Source: Chara braunii (Eukaryota > Streptophyta > Charophyceae > Charales > Characeae). From it: a stretch of 31,732 nucleotides of DNA. Below are positions 10,058-21,400 of the stretch, piece after piece. A model generated the notes under the pieces. The model was not told the origin of the DNA and did not search any database. It saw nothing but the letters and a program-made list of their open reading frames with translations. Every line of letters begins with the position of its first letter. Positions within the stretch are counted from its first letter, which is position 1. A program made the position numbers and the translations under genes. The DNA lies in NCBI GenBank assembly GCA_003427395.1, contig BFEA01000211.1, positions 1,422,521-1,454,252 on the forward strand, written 5' to 3'.

Positions 10058-10318
10058 ACACCACCTCGATGCGGGCAGTCTGTCGCCTCGCACCTACTAC
10101 TTACACAAAGTTGTCACCGCGCTTAGTCTGAACATGCGAGCCGGGTTCGCCCGTGTGCCACAGTCCTTCACAGCCACATGTCAACCCTGTATACCCAATA
10201 CGAGCGCGTCGGATCGCCCAACTCCATACTCACCGTCTTGCTCCTGCCTGTTAGCCGATCCTTTCGACCGCGCTAACTCCAAAGTTGATTAGAGAGCGAG
10301 TTAATCGTGCCTGGAAAA

Positions 10319-10324
10319 TTTATA
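10319..10324 (-). promoter_or_regulatory. Candidate LTR TATA box (right LTR)
   Basis: The minus strand reads GCTATAAATTTTCC. It is at the homologous place to 293-298 and would drive the element's transcript towards gag. Confidence 0.6.
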
Positions 10325-11018
10325 GCATGAGCACCCGCGCGAGATAACGGGGATTGTGCTTGAGAGGGAGGGAAGAAAAAGGAAGGAAGTGCCTACGACT
10401 GCATGGCCAGGCCGCGGCATGGGGGACGTAGCCACTCTCCACACATCGATCCAGTCATACATCGCTTAGGCCAATAAGATCGAGGAAAGTATGGGCGCGC
10501 AGGGGTGCGACGAAGATATCAAGAAGGAGCAGATTACAGTTATATTTGCGTTTTGCCAAGAAAAGAATTACAGTTACACTTCGAGATTAAGCCGCGGAGA
10601 ATCCAGAGCACAGACCCTGGCGCGACAGAGCACGGGCAAGCAAGAAGCACCGTGCGTTGCAGGCAAAATTACGATGCACCCAAATTCCTAGCCTAATTTA
10701 AGTCCTAATTGCAAAAAGAAATTCGATAAAAGAAATTTCGAGAACCTGAGTGGGCTCAACATCAGCTGAAAATTCAAAAAAACTCCCCCTCGCGACGATC
10801 GAGCTAAAATTCCCCAACCTCACAGCAGAACAAGAAAGACGCTATGGCAATGGTTATTTTCCGCGCTCGTTAAGGCAAGATCAACTACCAACCGTCGTGG
10901 GACCACCCCTTTTTCCAAAAGACGAGGGCATTCGTATAATTGGGCGGGACCCTCTCAATCAACGCCCAAAATAGCGTCGCGCAGAAAGTCGCGCGCTTAC
11001 GGAAAGCAGTTCGTCACA

Positions 11019-12900
11019 GGATGTCCATCTTGGACCCTGAGAGGCCGAGAGGCCTTCAAGTTGTTGGTCCAATTGGTGATATGGGCCATTCTAGATTGGC
11101 CCTTAGTCCCTTGGAGACAACTAGCAAAATATGTCATGCATTAACATTGGTCTCGTCTGATGTGCGGTGCATTTTGTTCGCTATGTTGACCTCTGGATAT
11201 GCACGAAAGAAACTTGCACAAGGCATATGATCTGGAATCTTCGGTGCCTGGAAAAAGTGCCTTCCACATCTAAACCAGCCTAATTTGTCTGCGGAACAAC
11301 TCCTTACACAACCACTTTCTGAAATGGGCGGAATTCTACCTCAGGCCAACTCTCTGACCACTACCACTACCATGGGGGATATTATGTGTCGGCTGCAAAT
11401 TGGGTGCATGAGTCATCAAGTGCAATTGCCACTATGTCATTGGCATGCAGTTGGCTCTCTGAAGCCCAAACTTTTGTGATATATGCCGAAATGAATGGCA
11501 GCGATGGGTGATGCGGGAGACATGTCATTTGGTGGGAGGGTTTACCCAATTTTAGACCACAAAGCCACCACTATGTCCTGAGTCCTGAGAAGTCGTCCCG
11601 TGGCAACCCTTGCATACGGTAAGAAACAATTTATGATTGATGGAGCCAAGAGACCAATTCATAGGGCGGGCGGGCGGGCAGGGGGGCGATGGCAGCGTGC
11701 GGGCAGCGCTACGCTGAACGCTTGTGCGGGCGGTGCTGGCTGGTTGGAGGAGGAGGGGCGCTGGCACCTCATGGCTGCGGGGCGCTGGCTTTCTGCGAGC
11801 AGTGAGGCACTGACTGCAATGGAGCAGCGAGGCGCTGGCTGCTAGTGGGAAGCGAAGCGCTGGCAGCACATGAGGGACGGGGCGCTGGCCACTTACAACT
11901 GGTGAGGCTCTGGCTCAGGGAGTGTATGACAATAATGTTTGGCACGTGGCATCATAATACCGCAAGTTGTCGGCGCGAGGGAGGCGCTGGTGCGCGGGCT
12001 CTGTGGTGAGGTGGATTGCAGAAGTGACAACACTCTACGTACACGCAGAATCCGGAGGCGCTTGGCCAGTGCCATGTCATAGGCTGACGTGGCATCTGGC
12101 CTGAGGCACAGAGAAAAAAGGAGAGTAGTGGCGGGGCTGCTATTTGAACATTTTCCCAATGTTTTCTACATGAAGTACTCCATAGCTGATGCCCTTAAGA
12201 GGTTGGAGAGCTCCTGCGAGTTGGCGAATGTCGACGTCAATGGACGAAAGTGGAGTCAGTTGTGGAGCATCATTATGTCATCTTCTCGTTTTTCATCAAG
12301 AGCACCAAAAGTTTCAAGATCGTCAATTGTGGAGTATCATTATGTCACCTTCACGTGAGCATCACTAGTTTTCATCATCATCAGCAACAATATAGCTGCC
12401 ACGCTCATCCTCAGCGACAGATATTCATTAATTTATTAATCAATGCCACGTCATCACCCTCTCCCACCTCTCGTTTTTAGATACGCCCCTTTTTCTTCAC
12501 TGATTTCCGTACTTGACTCCAAGTCTTCTTTCTTTATCGGATTCCCTACCTTCCGGCTTCTCTCCTCCTTCTTCCCATTAATCTGAAGACTGTACACTTC
12601 GTTTTACTGGCACGACTTTACTCGTTAGACCTTGGGGGGAGGGATGACGAAGTGGTCAATGGAGAACGACGACAACTAGTGTTAGTACTAAAAAGAATGA
12701 GAGGAGGGAGAGGACTGGAAAAGGGAGGAAAACGAAATGAGGCAAGTAATTGGGTTAGTGGAAACCGGTGGAAGGGAGGAGGGAAGGAGACGAGGGTGTG
12801 AGAAAATTTTCTCGTCTTACCTCTCATTATGGACTTCGTCAATATAAGCCTCAATATTAATTATTCTTTCTAATTATCTTCAGCGCAGGACACCATCATC
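11019..12900. other. Flanking DNA without a supportable gene
   Basis: Short open frames only (for example 11019-11230 plus). From 11660 to 11940 a GC-rich stretch contains scattered copies of a GGCGCTGGC word. At 12257-12360 a 68-bp unit containing TTGTGGAG-ATCATTATGTCA occurs twice. From 12640 to 12840 the plus strand is purine-rich. None of these frames resembles a known domain. Confidence 0.6.
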
Positions 12901-12913
12901 CATAGAGCAAACC

Positions 12914-13644
12914 TTTTTTTTTTTTTTTTTTAAGAGGGACATGCTCCAATATATTCATGGGGAGCAGCACGTGCTGGGAACTGGGCCCAGCGTTCCATTC
13001 AAGAACATATTGAAAATGAGAAATTTATGGAAAAATCCTTGAGATACTAGGGTCATTACTCGGCTTTGGATACCAAAAACAACTGTGTAATCTTCATAAG
13101 AACACTAAAATTCTATGTTCCCTAAAGCTCGGATCAAAGAAGCATTCTGAACGAAAAAAACATTTGCCTAGGGCCTTTCTGCAGCCCCAACATACCTGCC
13201 TCACCCCTGGATCCCGATGCCCAATCTCTATGCGGCCTCATGCCCCCAACTGCTAGGTTACAGAGTGGCACGACCCACCCCAGAAACCCCCCACCTGCTA
13301 GGCCACAGGGCAAATCGACCCACCCCGGCTCCGGCCAGCATCGACTAGGCAGTGTAGGCACCAGCTCACCAAAAGACACTAGAGTGCCTTCCACCCTCGA
13401 CAACTCCCCAGATCTCTCTACTAGGCCTCATGCCCCCGTTGTAGCAGTACCCCTACGGCCCGACAGTGAGGCGGGACCGGTTTCAGGCCGTCGGCCTGAC
13501 CCTGGCCTGGTACCAGGTTGATTCCCGTACCTGGACCTAGGCAGGTATATCACTTCGGCCTAGGCCCAGGTCCGGTCAGTTAGTTGGTTCATTCATTGGG
13601 TCGGACTGGACCTTCACTCAGCTGCTGCTTGTCGTGTGTGTCCA

Positions 13645-13681
<37 letters not shown>

Positions 13682-14740
13682 TCCGCATGTGCCCTCCGCA
13701 GGTACGTCACACCCGTACAACTCGAGTTACAGGGCAGCGCGACCAAGCCCCAACACCGACCAGCATCGTTCTGGCCTCGTCTATTCGCAAACCACTGAGA
13801 CTCAGAACTAAAGCAAAAACCAGTCACGCCACCAATCAGCACCATAGCTGTAGATCTTATCATTCATCTCCTTCATGCACTGGTTGCAGATATCCCCCCA
13901 AAAAAACCCTGAGCCCTACTCCGGCAAGTCTTACCACGATGAAGTCACCATCTCCACCGCTGCTGTACCCTGTTTCAAACCTACACGCTAAGCCCCTTCG
14001 CCGCAGAGCACGTCATCTCCCACCGTCACAACCACCACAACCCCCTGCCTCCAGCACCAAACCCTAGAATATTTTTTCAAATAGGAAAAATAGGAGATCT
14101 AAAATTCTGAAAAATCATATGAAAATTCCAGCGCCCACTATTCCCGCAGGGAGAGGGGAAGAGAGAGAACAACCACCCTCTCTCCCCATGGAAACTCCAA
14201 CGCCTATTGAAGTCTCAGTTACATATATAAGGGTCACAAAAATCAAAGGGATTACTCCTCTCCCCCCAAAGACAACCCCCTGTCTGTTCGCTGCCTCCGC
14301 GGGAAAGCGCCTCCTCACCTCCCTGCCCCAGTTCATAACAGCCCCCAGAATACGACTCCTACTCCCTCAGTCGCATATAGTCCCCTTAAAGTATGCCCCC
14401 ACAGAGCCGGAGATCCCCCTTCCTTCTTGCCCCACCCTCTCTAAGCGGAACAACCTCTCAACTTTCACCCTGCTGACATCAGCACCCCCTGTCCTCTCTC
14501 TCCAACCGCCATAGCTGATCCGACCCGAAGATCAACGTGGCCCAGAAAAAGACAAACCCTCAATACCGTCCCTACCCTTTCAAGGATCACACCACCCACC
14601 TTGTGTAACCCTCGCAGGGAGGGACTCCAACCCGAAAGGAGATATCCATTCCAACACCTCTGACCCTGATCCCACAACATCCCGGGCTGAGACTCCCTTG
14701 CTAAGAACATCAAAATCAAACCAATTACTTGCTTACTCAC
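12914..14740 (-). mobile_element. Large non-coding retroposon, copy A
   Basis: It begins on the plus strand with a 19-base T run (12914-12932), the poly(A) tail of a minus-strand retroposon. Next to it is the hairpin module GCTGGGAACTGGGCCCAGC. The region 13240-13800 holds several repeats of a GGTTACAGGGC core. The region 14110-14735 is closely similar to 19950-20530 in copy B. The element-strand 5' end is uncertain and could extend past 15200. No target duplication was found. No long conserved frame is visible; short frames agree between copies for about 60 residues and then stop in both. Confidence 0.6.
13650..13677. repeat. (CT)n microsatellite
   Basis: Short CT dinucleotide tract within retroposon copy A. 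It is absent from the corresponding part of copy B. Confidence 0.9.
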
Positions 14741-14810
14741 TGTTTGAGAAATTTTGTGAGAGCTAAAATTTTCAACCTAGTGCACGTCAATCATAGAATG
14801 CAAATCACGA

Positions 14811-14912
14811 ATTTCCATCTACAAGATCAGAGTAAGAATTTCAAATTTGAGAAAAAATAACAGATTTCCATCTACAAAATCACAGTACGAATTGCAAATT
14901 TGAGAAAGTTGA
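14811..14912. repeat. 53-bp tandem repeat (2 copies) in AT-rich DNA
   Basis: ATTTCCATCTACAAGATCA at 14811 recurs as ATTTCCATCTACAAAATCA at 14864. Each is followed by a similar AATTTGAGAAA segment. The surrounding 14750-15240 is AT-rich with no gene. Confidence 0.8.
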
Positions 14913-15515
14913 GTCATGCAAACGAAGCTTGGAACTAGATTTGAGCCACAATTAGGAATTAAAACGTTAGATATTAGAATCCAATTTATGAATATCAATA
15001 TCAAGAAACTCAATCAAGGAATTCTAAGAAAATAAAATTTGCAATATCAATTGTAACGAATTCGATCACAGAAACCGTGCAGGACCAATCAAGAGTATAC
15101 ACCAGGAAGGAAGTAGTCTTAGAACTAGATTCATAAATTCCAATCAAAGAAAACAAAGTCAATCATAGGCAAGAAATTCATTGATAGAACATCATGAAAA
15201 GTTATGGAACCAGAAATTATAATTATGAACTAGTATATGAGAAACACACCGCTCTATCGTTCTCTCGTCTTCTACAAACTGCACTCCACCCATCTACATT
15301 ACCCCTCCTCTCCCACCACGAACCTTACCCCCCACACCTTTTTAAGGGAGAGCCTCCCCCCTCCCCTTGGAAGCAGAAGGCCACCAGGCCCATCCCAAGG
15401 CTCGTTGCGATAGTTAGCGTTGAGCCTGTTGACAACAAGTCGCAGGAGTTTCACTCTGGCAAGATAGAAGGAAGAGATTAAGTCAGCACAGAAAGAAAAG
15501 CAACTGAGGACAAAT

Positions 15516-15532
15516 AAGAACATAACACGACA
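15516..15532. repeat. Target-site duplication of the LINE, left copy
   Basis: AAGAACATAACACGACA, 17 bp, repeated exactly at 16629-16645. Confidence 0.9.
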
Positions 15533-15830
15533 TTCTCCGCATTTCCAAGCAGAACCATTCTAGAGACCATAGAACACATTTTTCTTGCAATGTCCTGGCA
15601 TGGTCTGGTTATGGCGCTGGTGGGACAGGATTTGGAATTCCCTAAACACCCCGCTGACTTGGCCTTGGGACTGGAGGTCTCTATTATGCGAGACCTGGTC
15701 CTCAGTTTCTCTCGATGACTTTACCCATAACTTATTCCAAATTGGCAGAAGAGTCATCCTTTGGGCCCTCTAGAATCGACGCTGTACTTTTGAAATGGAA
15801 GGTGCGAGGCTCGACGACCCTGATGTAACA
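15533..15830 (+). pseudogene. zf-RVT-like C-terminus of LINE ORF2
   Basis: Read with one frameshift near 15575, the translation gives ETIEHIF followed by LQCPGMVWLWRWWDRIWNSL and, further on, RRVILWAL-stop-NRRC. This matches the reverse-transcriptase zinc-binding domain at the end of plant L1-type ORF2, whose usual pattern is ETxxHLFxxCPxxxxxW...ILWxxWxxRN. At least one frameshift and a TAG at the usual Trp make it non-functional. RT and endonuclease are absent because of the 5' truncation. Confidence 0.7.
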
Positions 15831-16628
15831 TAAATGATTAAGCTGCAAGTGCAGACAGACATCACAATTCAATGGAACAAAGTTAACGAAAAAATTCAAC
15901 TCCTATCAACCAAAAAAGAAATACTTCATCACATCCAACTATTCAGTGACACTTGGCTAGGGGGGCCTCAAGGAGGCAAGATTGCACAAATCAGAGAGGG
16001 AGGGTCCAGGAAAGGAAAAAAGGGAGGACAAGTCGAGGAAGCACAAAAAGACTACTGCCTATCTTTCCATGATTGGTCAAATGTGGACCCATCAGTCCCC
16101 TTTCGACCCCCATCACAGTTTCCAGACCCATTCCCCCCTTCCTCATTATATGGTCCCTGTGAGTTGGTATGGCTATGATTGAGGGAGAATGCTCAGTGGA
16201 AAAAAGGGCTAAGCCCCCTTGCAGCTTAGTTTTGCCTAACATAAATGAAAGAGATACAGACAGAATGGATCTCAATCAGCTAGCAACCTAGCAAAGAGAG
16301 ATAAGGCCAGGTAGAACACAATATCATCCCCAATCAAGGTAAAAAGACTACCAGAAATATCATCCAAGCTTCGTACCAGGGCTTAACTAAGATATCTGGC
16401 GCCACTCATTTGAGGGTGAAGAGGTACAAGGGACGCTGGGCCCGGTTCCCAGCAAGATCTGTTTCATTATCTTTTTATTGCAATCAAGGGATGCTAGACC
16501 CGTTTTCCAGCAGGTGCAGCTCCCCACCAATAGACTGGAGCCCCCAGGGGTCCAGATAGGAGTGAATGCTCTTATCATCACTCCTATCTGCAGCCACAAA
16601 TGGGATTCTTAAAAAAAAAAAAAAAACC
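15533..16628 (+). mobile_element. 5'-truncated L1-type LINE with poly(A) and 17-bp target duplication
   Basis: Exact 17-bp duplications (15516-15532 and 16629-16645) flank a segment ending in 16 A residues (16611-16626), the signature of target-primed reverse transcription. The 5' end encodes the end of a LINE ORF2. The last 200 bp contain two GCTGG...CCAGC hairpin modules (CGCTGGGCCCGGTTCCCAGC and TGCTAGACCCGTTTTCCAGC) and the word CTCCCCACCAATAGA. The same words, in the same order before the poly(A), end the large retroposons of this window. The whole element is about 1.1 kb. Confidence 0.88.
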
Positions 16629-16645
16629 AAGAACATAACACGACA
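16629..16645. repeat. Target-site duplication of the LINE, right copy
   Basis: AAGAACATAACACGACA, identical to 15516-15532 and directly after the poly(A). Confidence 0.9.
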
Positions 16646-17100
16646 GAGGAAGGGATAAGAAAGGGTGAAACTGGAGAGAAATGACTTACTATTCCAGGCT
16701 CTCGTTTCTCCCTTTACACCACGATCCAGTCCATCCCATCCAAAACCCACCCCATCCCATCCACACACAGGATCAACTAAACGATGCTGATCATAAGACG
16801 CTTCCTCATCTTCGTGATCCCCCACTCGCGTTATTCTTCCCCCTTTTGGCGATGTTTAAATCTCCCGCTATAGAACATGCAGAAAAAACAAAGGTTTCAG
16901 CCGACACTCCCATCCCACTCGCGAACCAGACCACCACATGGCATCGCTCCGGATGAAGGGAAGCAACCCCCCCCTAACCCTCACAACACAACCACCATGT
17001 GTCCTCGCCAAAGATGACAACCTCCAATGGTGGAGGTCAGAAAAACGACGTTTGAAGTTGTGCGTCTCAAGAGAGACAATGTTGATGTGTAAGTAAGGAA
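16646..17100. other. Intergenic DNA
   Basis: A stretch rich in CATCCCATCC-like words and short frames only. I see no gene or known repeat here. Confidence 0.5.
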
Positions 17101-17211
17101 AGGTTCCAGCGTGGAAAGTTGATGTCTTTGAAGGGACGGGTCAGGCTCCATAGCGTGTCCTCATCTGTAGAGGCGGCAACTCCTCTATGATCTCGGGATT
17201 GCTAGCCAGGT

Positions 17212-17212
<1 letters not shown>
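17101..17212 (-). pseudogene. Duplicated 3' end of the neighbouring gene
   Basis: This copies 17371-17482 (last codons plus 3' UTR of the gene at 17410-18353). On the minus strand it reads HLASNPEIIEELPPLQMRTRYGA then TGA (17141-17143), against HLASNPEIMDELPPLEMRTRYGG in the gene. Several differences are synonymous (TTG/CTG, CCG/CCA, CTA/CTG, CGC/CGA). It is cut off upstream by the (GA)n tract. It is either the remnant of a once-coding tandem paralogue or an old partial duplication. Confidence 0.75.
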
Positions 17213-17290
<78 letters not shown>

Positions 17291-17291
17291 N

Positions 17292-17355
<64 letters not shown>
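17213..17355. repeat. (GA)n microsatellite with an undetermined base
   Basis: About 140 bp of GA dinucleotides with an N at 17291. It separates the two copies of the gene's 3' end. The true length is uncertain because the assembly carries an N here. Confidence 0.95.
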
Positions 17356-17357
<2 letters not shown>

Positions 17358-17409
17358 TGTAAGGATGGATGAGGTTCCAGCGTGGAAAGTTGATGTCTTT
17401 GAAGGTGAG

Positions 17410-18353
17410 TCAGCCTCCATATCGTGTCCTCATCTCCAGAGGTGGCAGCTCGTCCATGATCTCGGGATTGCTAGCAAGGTGGGAACGGATGCTGGTCACG
17501 CGATCTGCGAGATACGTGTTGTCCAAGAAACTATCGTAGGCATCGGCTCCCGAATTCCACGCCGCTATCATGCAGTGACGCAAATATGCTCGACAGGGAA
17601 ACACATCGTCGTGCCATACTCTGTCTACTCCATGACGGTCGTATAGACGGTAATACTTTTCATCATCTTGGCAGCGAATCCGACGATAACTCTCGCCATC
17701 CCATCGTGCACACACTACGGCGGGCCGGGGGGCAATCCTCCCTCGGCCTCTCTCCTCTTTTCCTTCTCCCTCTCCCTCTCCCTCTCCCTCTCCCTCTCCC
17801 TCTTTCTTCTTGGCGTCCTCCTCCTCCTTTCTCCCCTTCTCCTCTGCCACGTGTCCGTCCTCCCCCTCCACCTCCACTCCCTCTCCTCCTCCCCTTCCAA
17901 CACAACTTCAGTATAAACGACAAGAAACCGGAAGTCGTGCTCTTGCTTGATGTACTTTGGCACCTCCTTGTCTTCGATCTCGAACAGGGTGATGATGAGC
18001 GAGGCGTTGACGTCATCGACCTCCTCCACGCTTAGGCTGGCAATCTCCTTCGTCTCCATGTTAGGCACTCCGTTCTCGAAGAAGATTGGCGCCACGTGTG
18101 CAAAGATCCGACGAAAGCCTCTTAACCTTGCCTTGCGGAAGTTCTGCAGGTGGGGAAATGTTTCTCGCGCGCTCTGCTCAGAAAGCAGCGACCCAAACTC
18201 GCCGATGGAAATCTGCCCTTCGTCATCGGCAACGGATAAGAACGCCGCTTCGTCTTCGAGATCCTTGTAGTGGCGGGGTCTGTCGATGGCGATGGCGGCA
18301 GCGGCAGTTGCGTTATCGTCTCCATCATCACAAGCAGGTTGGCCGGGCGCCAT
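17410..18353 (-). CDS. Conserved plant-type protein, gamma-glutamylcyclotransferase-like (frame interrupted)
   Basis: The only convincing cellular gene. The N-terminal half (18353-17905) has ISIGEFGSLLSEQSARETFPHLQNF and FRRIFAHVAPIFFENG. The FGSLLS glycine loop resembles the substrate loop of the gamma-glutamylcyclotransferase/AIG2 fold. The C-terminal half (about 17735-17410) has VVCARWDGESY, VWHDDVFPCRAYLRHCMIAA and FLDNTYLADR, which I recall from uncharacterised plant homologues. ATG at 18351-18353 (MAPGQPACDD) is chosen because an upstream GTG is not a plausible start. The halves are in different frames; one missing base at 17877-17905, in a G-rich run, would join them through an acidic Glu/Gly linker encoded by a GGGAGA repeat. 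A purine-rich intron is the alternative. The enzymatic role is inference. Confidence 0.65.
17757..17800. repeat. (TCTCCC)n hexamer repeat inside the gene
   Basis: On the gene strand it is GGGAGA repeated, encoding alternating Glu-Gly in the frame of the C-terminal half. It lies inside a long acidic low-complexity insertion between two conserved blocks of the protein. Confidence 0.85.
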
Positions 18354-18402
18354 AGCGGTCAAGCTCGGTTTTCTGCTCTCAGAGCTTTCCACACTTGTGT
18401 CT

Positions 18403-18418
18403 GCTCTAAATTCAATTT
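18403..18418. repeat. Target-site duplication of retroposon copy B, left copy
   Basis: GCTCTAAATTCAATTT, 16 bp, repeated exactly at 21835-21850. It lies 50 bp upstream of the start codon of the minus-strand gene. Confidence 0.8.
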
Positions 18419-21400
18419 TATTTTTTATTTTTTTTAATTTTATTTATAACAAGCTCCATCTATTGGTGGGGAGCAACACCTGCTGGAAACTGGGTCCAGC
18501 GTCCCATAGATACAACCATATCCTCCCAAATTGGCACGAACTGAGAACCGGGCCCAGCGTCCCATAGCGAGCACGTTCAGAAAACTCGTCAGAGAATTTC
18601 ATGAAAAATGAGACTAAGACTAAGAACCTATTGGAGGAATCCAATTGGCCTAAGAATGGAGCTTGGAAATTGAGATGAGCTCAAGGAAATTGAAGTTATT
18701 CCAAACCTAGACAACTTCATGATTAAGCAAATTTCAGAAACCACTCTGAAAGACCCCCATCAATCCACTTAACCTCACTCCGGCAAGACTGATTGCAGCA
18801 GAGCCACCATCTCTGTTGTTGCTATACCATACTCCCATCCTACCAGCTAGCCCCCTCACTGGTAGGACGCGTGATAACCCACCATCTTCTCCCACTCACC
18901 TTCATTTAAGATCATTTGAGATAATGGGACCATTACCCGGCTTCAGCCGAGAACAGACTTCTTTTTTTTAACTAAGGACACTTGCTGTAGTTTAGGAAGC
19001 ATATAGACCGGGATCCTACAAATGCTCCAGAACCTTAGAAATCCCTAACAACCTTTCCAAAGCTCTCCAACGCTGTCCTACTCCCTGCCGAGCTCTTCCA
19101 GGTCTCACACCCCCACCACTTGCTGGGTTACAGGGCGACACAACTCGCCCCAGCTCCGACCAGCGTCGTCCCAGCAGCAACCCATGGTTGTCCCGTGGAA
19201 TGCTCGCCCTAAAGCATCCCCAGATCTCTCTACCAGGCCTGACGCTCCTGCAACAGCAGGTTACAGGGCAACCCCCAACACCGGCCAGTGTCGTTTTGGC
19301 GTCGAACAACCTCTGATCACCGAGTGTAACAGCGTAGAACCAACTAAGAAAAATTACCAGGAATCCCCAAAGTCATAAACCATTTATGAGACCCCCATCA
19401 GACTCAAACTGAGAACATACAAGGAAACCACCCATAATCCACCTCCTTCCCTGCACTGCAGAGGGAAGACTACAACCCAGATAGTCAGTCCTCGTACCAG
19501 AACTCGCTCGGTCTCATACCCCCCATGCTAGGGTGACAGAGCCCCACCAACTGCCCCAGAACCGACCAAAACTAGTTCTGACGAATAGGAAGTGTCTTCC
19601 TCCCTCGACAACTTCCTTAGCTACACAGCCCCCACGATTACAGGGCCACCGCCCCGGCAACAACTATGTTGAGCAAGATGGTTATGCCTTCTCCCTCGGC
19701 ATAGCTTCAATAGTCTCGAGCTCCCCCTGGTTACAGAGCAACTGCTCTAGCACTGACCATTGTCGCCCCACCCCGCCCTTCTAATAGACTGACCACCCTG
19801 GACACTAGACCATCCTCTGCCCGCACCTCCCCTTGCTATAAGCCATCCTTCCCCTTCCTGGGTACTGAGACACTTTTTGAGAGAAAACTTAAGGACAAAA
19901 CTACCAGGGACATCAACAACATGACTGCAAAAATATGAACATACTAGCACCTATTGTTCCCACAGGGAGAGCGGAAGAGAGGGGAAAATACAGCCCTCTC
20001 TCCCTCTGGGGACTTCAGCGCCTATTGAGGCCTCAATAACTTGTAAAAGGGATCACAAGAGCCAAAAATGGTTATTCCCCGCCCTCAGAACAACCCTCTG
20101 TTTGTTTGCCGCCTCCGCGGGAAGGCACCCCGTTACCTCCCCGTCCCAGTTCCAAACAGCCCCCAGAATACCCCTCCCGCTCCCTTGGTTGCATACAATA
20201 CCCCCTAGAGTATGCCCCGACGAAGCAAAAGATCGCCCTCACCTTCCTGCCCCGCCCTGTCCAAACGGAACAAACCTCTCAACTCTCACCCTACTAAAAT
20301 CAACACCCCTTGTCTTCTCTCCCCAACCGCCATCACTGACTCGGCCCAGAAATCAGCATGGCTCAAGAGAGGACAAGCCCACGATACCGTCCCAACCCTC
20401 TCAAGGACCACACCACCCACCTTGTGTAATCCTCGCAGGGAGGGACTCCAACCCTAGGGGAGATAACCACTCCAGCACCTCTGACCCCTATCTAATGACA
20501 GCATCACAGATTGAGACCTCAAGTTGCTAAGACTAATTGCTAGAAAAACCTAATTAGCATCGACATCAGAAAACCCACTGGGAAAACGAGTAAGATCAGG
20601 AATTATAAGAGAAATTGCACAGACAACAAGTCAAGCATCCAAGGGTTTGAATCGTGAATTTTGAGCATCAAAGTTGAAGATGAAAAAGAGAATACGATTT
20701 GAAAATCTAAGTGAGAAAAACATAATAGAGAATCACTTCTGCTGTCCAAGTGGACTTTCAATTCAGACTTCCAGAACCCAAAGTTCAAGAAATCGATCAG
20801 ACCATAGGGAGATGTCGATCAGAAGAACCTTTTCATAAGAACATCTAAGATTATGGTTTCGGAAAACAAACCAATAACACTAATATTGAATCATCATCAT
20901 TGTGATAACCATCAAAGATAGCACCATAGGAAAAAACGAAACAGGTAATACAACCATATCTAAAATCAGGATCTAATCTTCAAGAATAAAAGACTGGACG
21001 GTATTGAACCAGTATTGAGCCAAACAAAATAGTTGAGAATCACATCGTTAAGAGACTAATCAAGGTTATCACAGAATCACCGCAACAAATGGAGAGGAAG
21101 AACACCACATACCTTCGACATCCCTAAAAGCACCCCCCCTCCGAGTCTCTCCAAACCTCACCTCCTCCCTCATCGGCTTTCCAGCAACTCGGCCACCTGT
21201 GGTTGACGCATATTCAACCATCCAAACGATGAAGATAACAGGACCGCAGCCCGGAGTATTCCAAAACCGCGTCGCGAGACAAAACCGTTGAGCCTGCCAG
21301 CCGCCCCTCGTAGGTAGCCTGAAGAGGAAGGGGTGTCATTATCGTCGACGTCGCCCATCTCCCACTCCTTCTTGTGATCCCCTTCCACTGATCCACTCTT

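Larger units (their letters stand above)
1..11018 (-). mobile_element. Ty3/Gypsy LTR retrotransposon, decayed, left LTR cut by window edge
   Basis: Two similar direct repeats (1-993 and the distal half of 9014-11018) flank a minus-strand block with the domain order gag, protease, RT, RNase H, integrase. Integrase downstream of RNase H is the Ty3/Gypsy order, and no chromodomain follows the integrase C-terminal domain. The two LTRs look roughly 85-90% alike by eye, so the insertion is not recent, and pol carries many stops and frameshifts. LTR ends form a short inverted repeat of the type TGTGACG...CGTCACA. About 2.2 kb separates the integrase from the 3' LTR, much longer than a usual 3' UTR, and holds an extra degenerate coding block. 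The target duplication cannot be checked because the left end lies outside the window. The right flank after the LTR is GGATG. Confidence 0.93.
9014..11018 (-). repeat. 5' LTR of the Gypsy element (complete)
   Basis: The outer end ...GTTCGTCACA (11018) matches the left LTR. The inner end TGCGATACCAACCTCATGCCC aligns with the first bases of the solo LTR at 25144 (TGTGACGCGCAACCTCACGCCC) and looks like a mutated TGTGACG terminus. The length is about 2.0 kb. The U3 part is about 700 bp above the TATA box at 10319-10324. The rest is an unusually long transcribed R/U5 part that contains a (CT)n tract and the remains of a conserved open frame (9218-9612). Confidence 0.85.

Noticed and set aside
16484-16825. 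Possible first exon on the minus strand with a GTAAGT donor near 16685
   Set aside because: It has no ATG, no conserved motif and a stop close upstream. The donor-like word alone is not enough.
17187-17420. Long Arg-Glu and Ser-Leu repeat ORFs on both strands
   Set aside because: They are translations of the (GA)n microsatellite and contain an N. They are not genes.
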